A DNA stretch of 63,213 nt from Ignavibacteriota bacterium (lineage in GTDB: Bacteria > Bacteroidota > Ignavibacteria > Kapaibacteriales > UBA2268): positions 1-63,213 of the forward strand of contig JACRLY010000090.1 of NCBI GenBank assembly GCA_016219595.1. Direction: 5' to 3'. The notes beneath the pieces are model-generated. The model was not told the DNA's origin. It saw only the letters and a list, made by a program, of their open reading frames with translations, and searched no databases. Shown piece after piece: positions 61,254 through 63,213 of the stretch. The position numbers and the translations under genes were made by a program. Within the stretch, counting starts at the first letter, position 1, and the number at the start of each line of letters is the position of its first letter.

Positions 61254-63213
61254 ATGAAAAAGCTTCTTTTTTGCCTTGCAATAATCATTGCATCAATAAC
61301 TTATTCTATTTCACAGAATACACAGCCAATTGAAAAAGGGGAGGATAAGACACTTTCTCCATTCTTCTTTGTGCAAAGTGGGGATTCAACTGTCGAGCAG
61401 TTGCCTTTATATTCAACGTCAGCAGAGGTTAATATTGCAGGCGTTATAGCTGATGTGAAGGTGAAACAGGTCTATAAAAACACGGGCAAGAAACCAATCG
61501 AAGCGATTTATATTTTTCCTGCATCGACAAGAGCTGCAGTCTATGGTATGACTATGACAATCGGCGACCGTGTTCTTGTCGCCGAAATACAGAAGAAAGA
61601 AGAAGCCAGAAAGACATATGAGAAGGCATTGAAAGAAGGAAAAAGTGCTTCTTTGTTAGAACAGCAAAGGCCAAATGTATTCCAGATGAATGTTGGGAAT
61701 ATTATGCCAGGCGATACGATTATCGTTGAATTGAAATATACTGAATTGCTAATACCAACTGATGGAATTTACGAATTTGTTTATCCTTCGGTAGTTGGTC
61801 CAAGATATTCAAATAAATCAGCCGATTCCGCAAAACCCGGTGACAGGTTTGTAGAAACACCTTATACACATGAAGGAGAAAAGCCAACTTACCTGTTCGA
61901 TGTCAAAGTGAATATTGCATCTGCTGTACCTTTGGAAGATGTTGAGTGTAAAACTCATAGAGTGAACATAGAAAAAATCAGTGATGTACAGGAATATATT
62001 ACACTTGGTCCCTCTGAAAAATTCAGTGGGAACAGGGATTATATATTGAAATACAGATTGACCGGAAATAAAATACAATCCGGGTTACTTTTATCTGAAA
62101 ATGACAAAGAGAATTTCTTTTTGTTAATGCTTCAGCCGCCAAAAAGAGTTGAACCCAAGCAAATACCACCTAGGGAATTTATTTTTGTTGTCGATGTTTC
62201 AGGTTCTATGCACGGAAAACCACTCGATATATCAAAAGATATGATGAAAAAACTTTTAAATAATTTGAAACAGGGAGAAAAATTTAATGTCCTATTGTTT
62301 TCCGGTGGCTCAGAAGTTTTATCAGAAAATTCAATAGATGTATCACCTAAGAATATAAATAGAGCCTTTGATTTTATTAATAAACAGAATGGTTATGGAG
62401 GTACAGAATTACTCCCGGCTTTGAAAAGAGTTTTTGATTTGCCGAAAGAACCTGGAAAATCGAGAACAATTGTTATCTTAACTGACGGCTATGTAACAAA
62501 ATATGAAAATTCTGATGCAGTAGCAGAAAAATTCAGGAAGTATATAGAATCGCCTGTAATGACAGATATTAAAATCGAGTACGACGGATTTATGACTTAT
62601 GATGTAGAGCCGATGTCTATTCCCGATGTTCTTGCGGAAAGACCTATACTCGTATATGGTAAATGGCAGGGACAACCTTCAGGTAATATAATCGTATCAG
62701 GTGTTTCAGGTGATATGAAATATAAAGTAGAAATCGGCGTTCAGAAATTCAGTACTATGACACAAGGGGGAGCTTTAAAGTACCTATGGGCGAGAAATAA
62801 AATTGCTATAATTTCCGATTACAATTCTATTCGAAATAAAGAAGAAAGAAAGGATGAAATCACGGGCTTGGGATTGAAATATAATCTGTTGACCAATTTT
62901 ACTTCATTTGTTGCAGTTGATTATTTATCCAGGAATAAAGATTCATTGGTCAGAGTTAATCAGCCACTTCCAATGCCCGAAGATGTTTCAGATTATGCTG
63001 TCGGGAGAGGGCAGAGTCTCGGTGCGGTTCCAATTATGTCGAAATCAAAGGTTAGAACAGAAGAAGGATTGGACGATGCTTTGATTCCAAAAGAAAGGAA
63101 ATCAGGTGACAAGAAACCTGGTCCTTATGATTATGTTGCAGTTAATATACAGCCTGAGTCAGATCTGGATGAAATTGAAAAAAATATCATATATCCGGAG
63201 TTTGCAAGGGTAT
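61254..63213 (+). CDS. Exported VIT/VWA-domain protein, truncated by window end
   Basis: The open frame of about 653 codons starts at the ATG at 61254 (CGGAG ahead) and runs off the window. A signal peptide (KKLLFCLAIIIASITYSIS) is followed by a VIT domain (about residues 50-175: NIAGVIADVKVKQVYKNTGK, and RVLVAEIQKKEEARKTYE). The VWA domain begins near residue 315 with the MIDAS loop DVSGSMHGKP and later TIVILTDGYV. Directly after DGYV the sequence jumps to TKYENSDAVAEKFRKYIESP, a region that in relatives lies about 45 residues further on. The last VWA strands (the FGIGSSVNR region) are therefore missing, in frame. Confidence 0.82.
   Translation, partial: MKKLLFCLAIIIASITYSISQNTQPIEKGEDKTLSPFFFVQSGDSTVEQLPLYSTSAEVNIAGVIADVKVKQVYKNTGKKPIEAIYIFPASTRAAVYGMTMTIGDRVLVAEIQKKEEARKTYEKALKEGKSASLLEQQRPNVFQMNVGNIMPGDTIIVELKYTELLIPTDGIYEFVYPSVVGPRYSNKSADSAKPGDRFVETPYTHEGEKPTYLFDVKVNIASAVPLEDVECKTHRVNIEKISDVQEYITLGPSEKFSGNRDYILKYRLTGNKIQSGLLLSENDKENFFLLMLQPPKRVEPKQIPPREFIFVVDVSGSMHGKPLDISKDMMKKLLNNLKQGEKFNVLLFSGGSEVLSENSIDVSPKNINRAFDFINKQNGYGGTELLPALKRVFDLPKEPGKSRTIVILTDGYVTKYENSDAVAEKFRKYIESPVMTDIKIEYDGFMTYDVEPMSIPDVLAERPILVYGKWQGQPSGNIIVSGVSGDMKYKVEIGVQKFSTMTQGGALKYLWARNKIAIISDYNSIRNKEERKDEITGLGLKYNLLTNFTSFVAVDYLSRNKDSLVRVNQPLPMPEDVSDYAVGRGQSLGAVPIMSKSKVRTEEGLDDALIPKERKSGDKKPGPYDYVAVNIQPESDLDEIEKNIIYPEFARV

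Overview
The window reads as chromosomal DNA of an AT-rich Gram-negative bacterium from the Bacteroidota/Chlorobiota side of the FCB group, most plausibly an Ignavibacteria- or Kapabacteria-like lineage. The support is type IX secretion-type C-terminal sorting domains, outer-membrane beta-barrels, a TonB-dependent receptor, CMP-KDO and heptosyltransferase genes for lipopolysaccharide, and a GH57 glucan enzyme. This placement is inferred from gene content, not from a phylogeny. Occasional TTG starts and GGAG-like ribosome binding sites are used.

Layout. 1-9.4 kb: a saccharopine-dehydrogenase-like reductase, queE, a large BNR-repeat T9SS protein, a PilM-like ATPase with rsmD, an aldehyde dehydrogenase, and two small outer-membrane proteins, the first interrupted by a stop codon. 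9.4-11.5 kb: GH57 glycosidase. 11.5-16.5 kb: an accessory island with a repeat-rich non-coding stretch, a two-gene candidate RiPP locus (radical SAM/SPASM enzyme plus a 70-aa peptide ending in Cys and Gly residues), a small membrane protein, and a complete IS1595-like insertion sequence with perfect inverted repeats, an 8-bp target duplication and two extra genes. 16.5-33.6 kb: an exported RidA/aminotransferase pair, a glycosyltransferase, recA-recX, envelope proteins, cell-wall enzymes, LPS genes, rlmN and leuS. 33.7-49.9 kb: lipoproteins, fibronectin-like and BamA-like surface proteins, tRNA-Leu(GAG), a TonB receptor with its lipoprotein, an ABC transporter/thioredoxin/CPBP operon, and a lipoprotein built of nine cysteine-bearing repeats. 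50-63.2 kb: dnaB, a propeller protein, ffh, a four-helix-bundle cassette, rpsP, gatE-gatD, mtnA with a class II aldolase, and a VIT/VWA protein cut by the window end.

The most notable contents are: (1) adjacent gatE and gatD, the archaeal-type Glu-tRNA(Gln) amidotransferase, in a bacterial translation-gene neighbourhood beside rpsP; (2) the unrecognised radical-SAM peptide locus; (3) an IS1595-like element carrying a gene translationally coupled to its transposase; (4) a four-helix-bundle gene bounded by inverted repeats and sitting between ffh and rpsP; and (5) three conserved genes (recA, dnaB, the VIT/VWA gene) that each lack an internal conserved segment of about 35-50 codons. The last could be real decay, but it looks more like a recurrent assembly defect and should be settled before the biology is interpreted.

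All calls rest on reading the translated sequences for motifs; no database search was possible.
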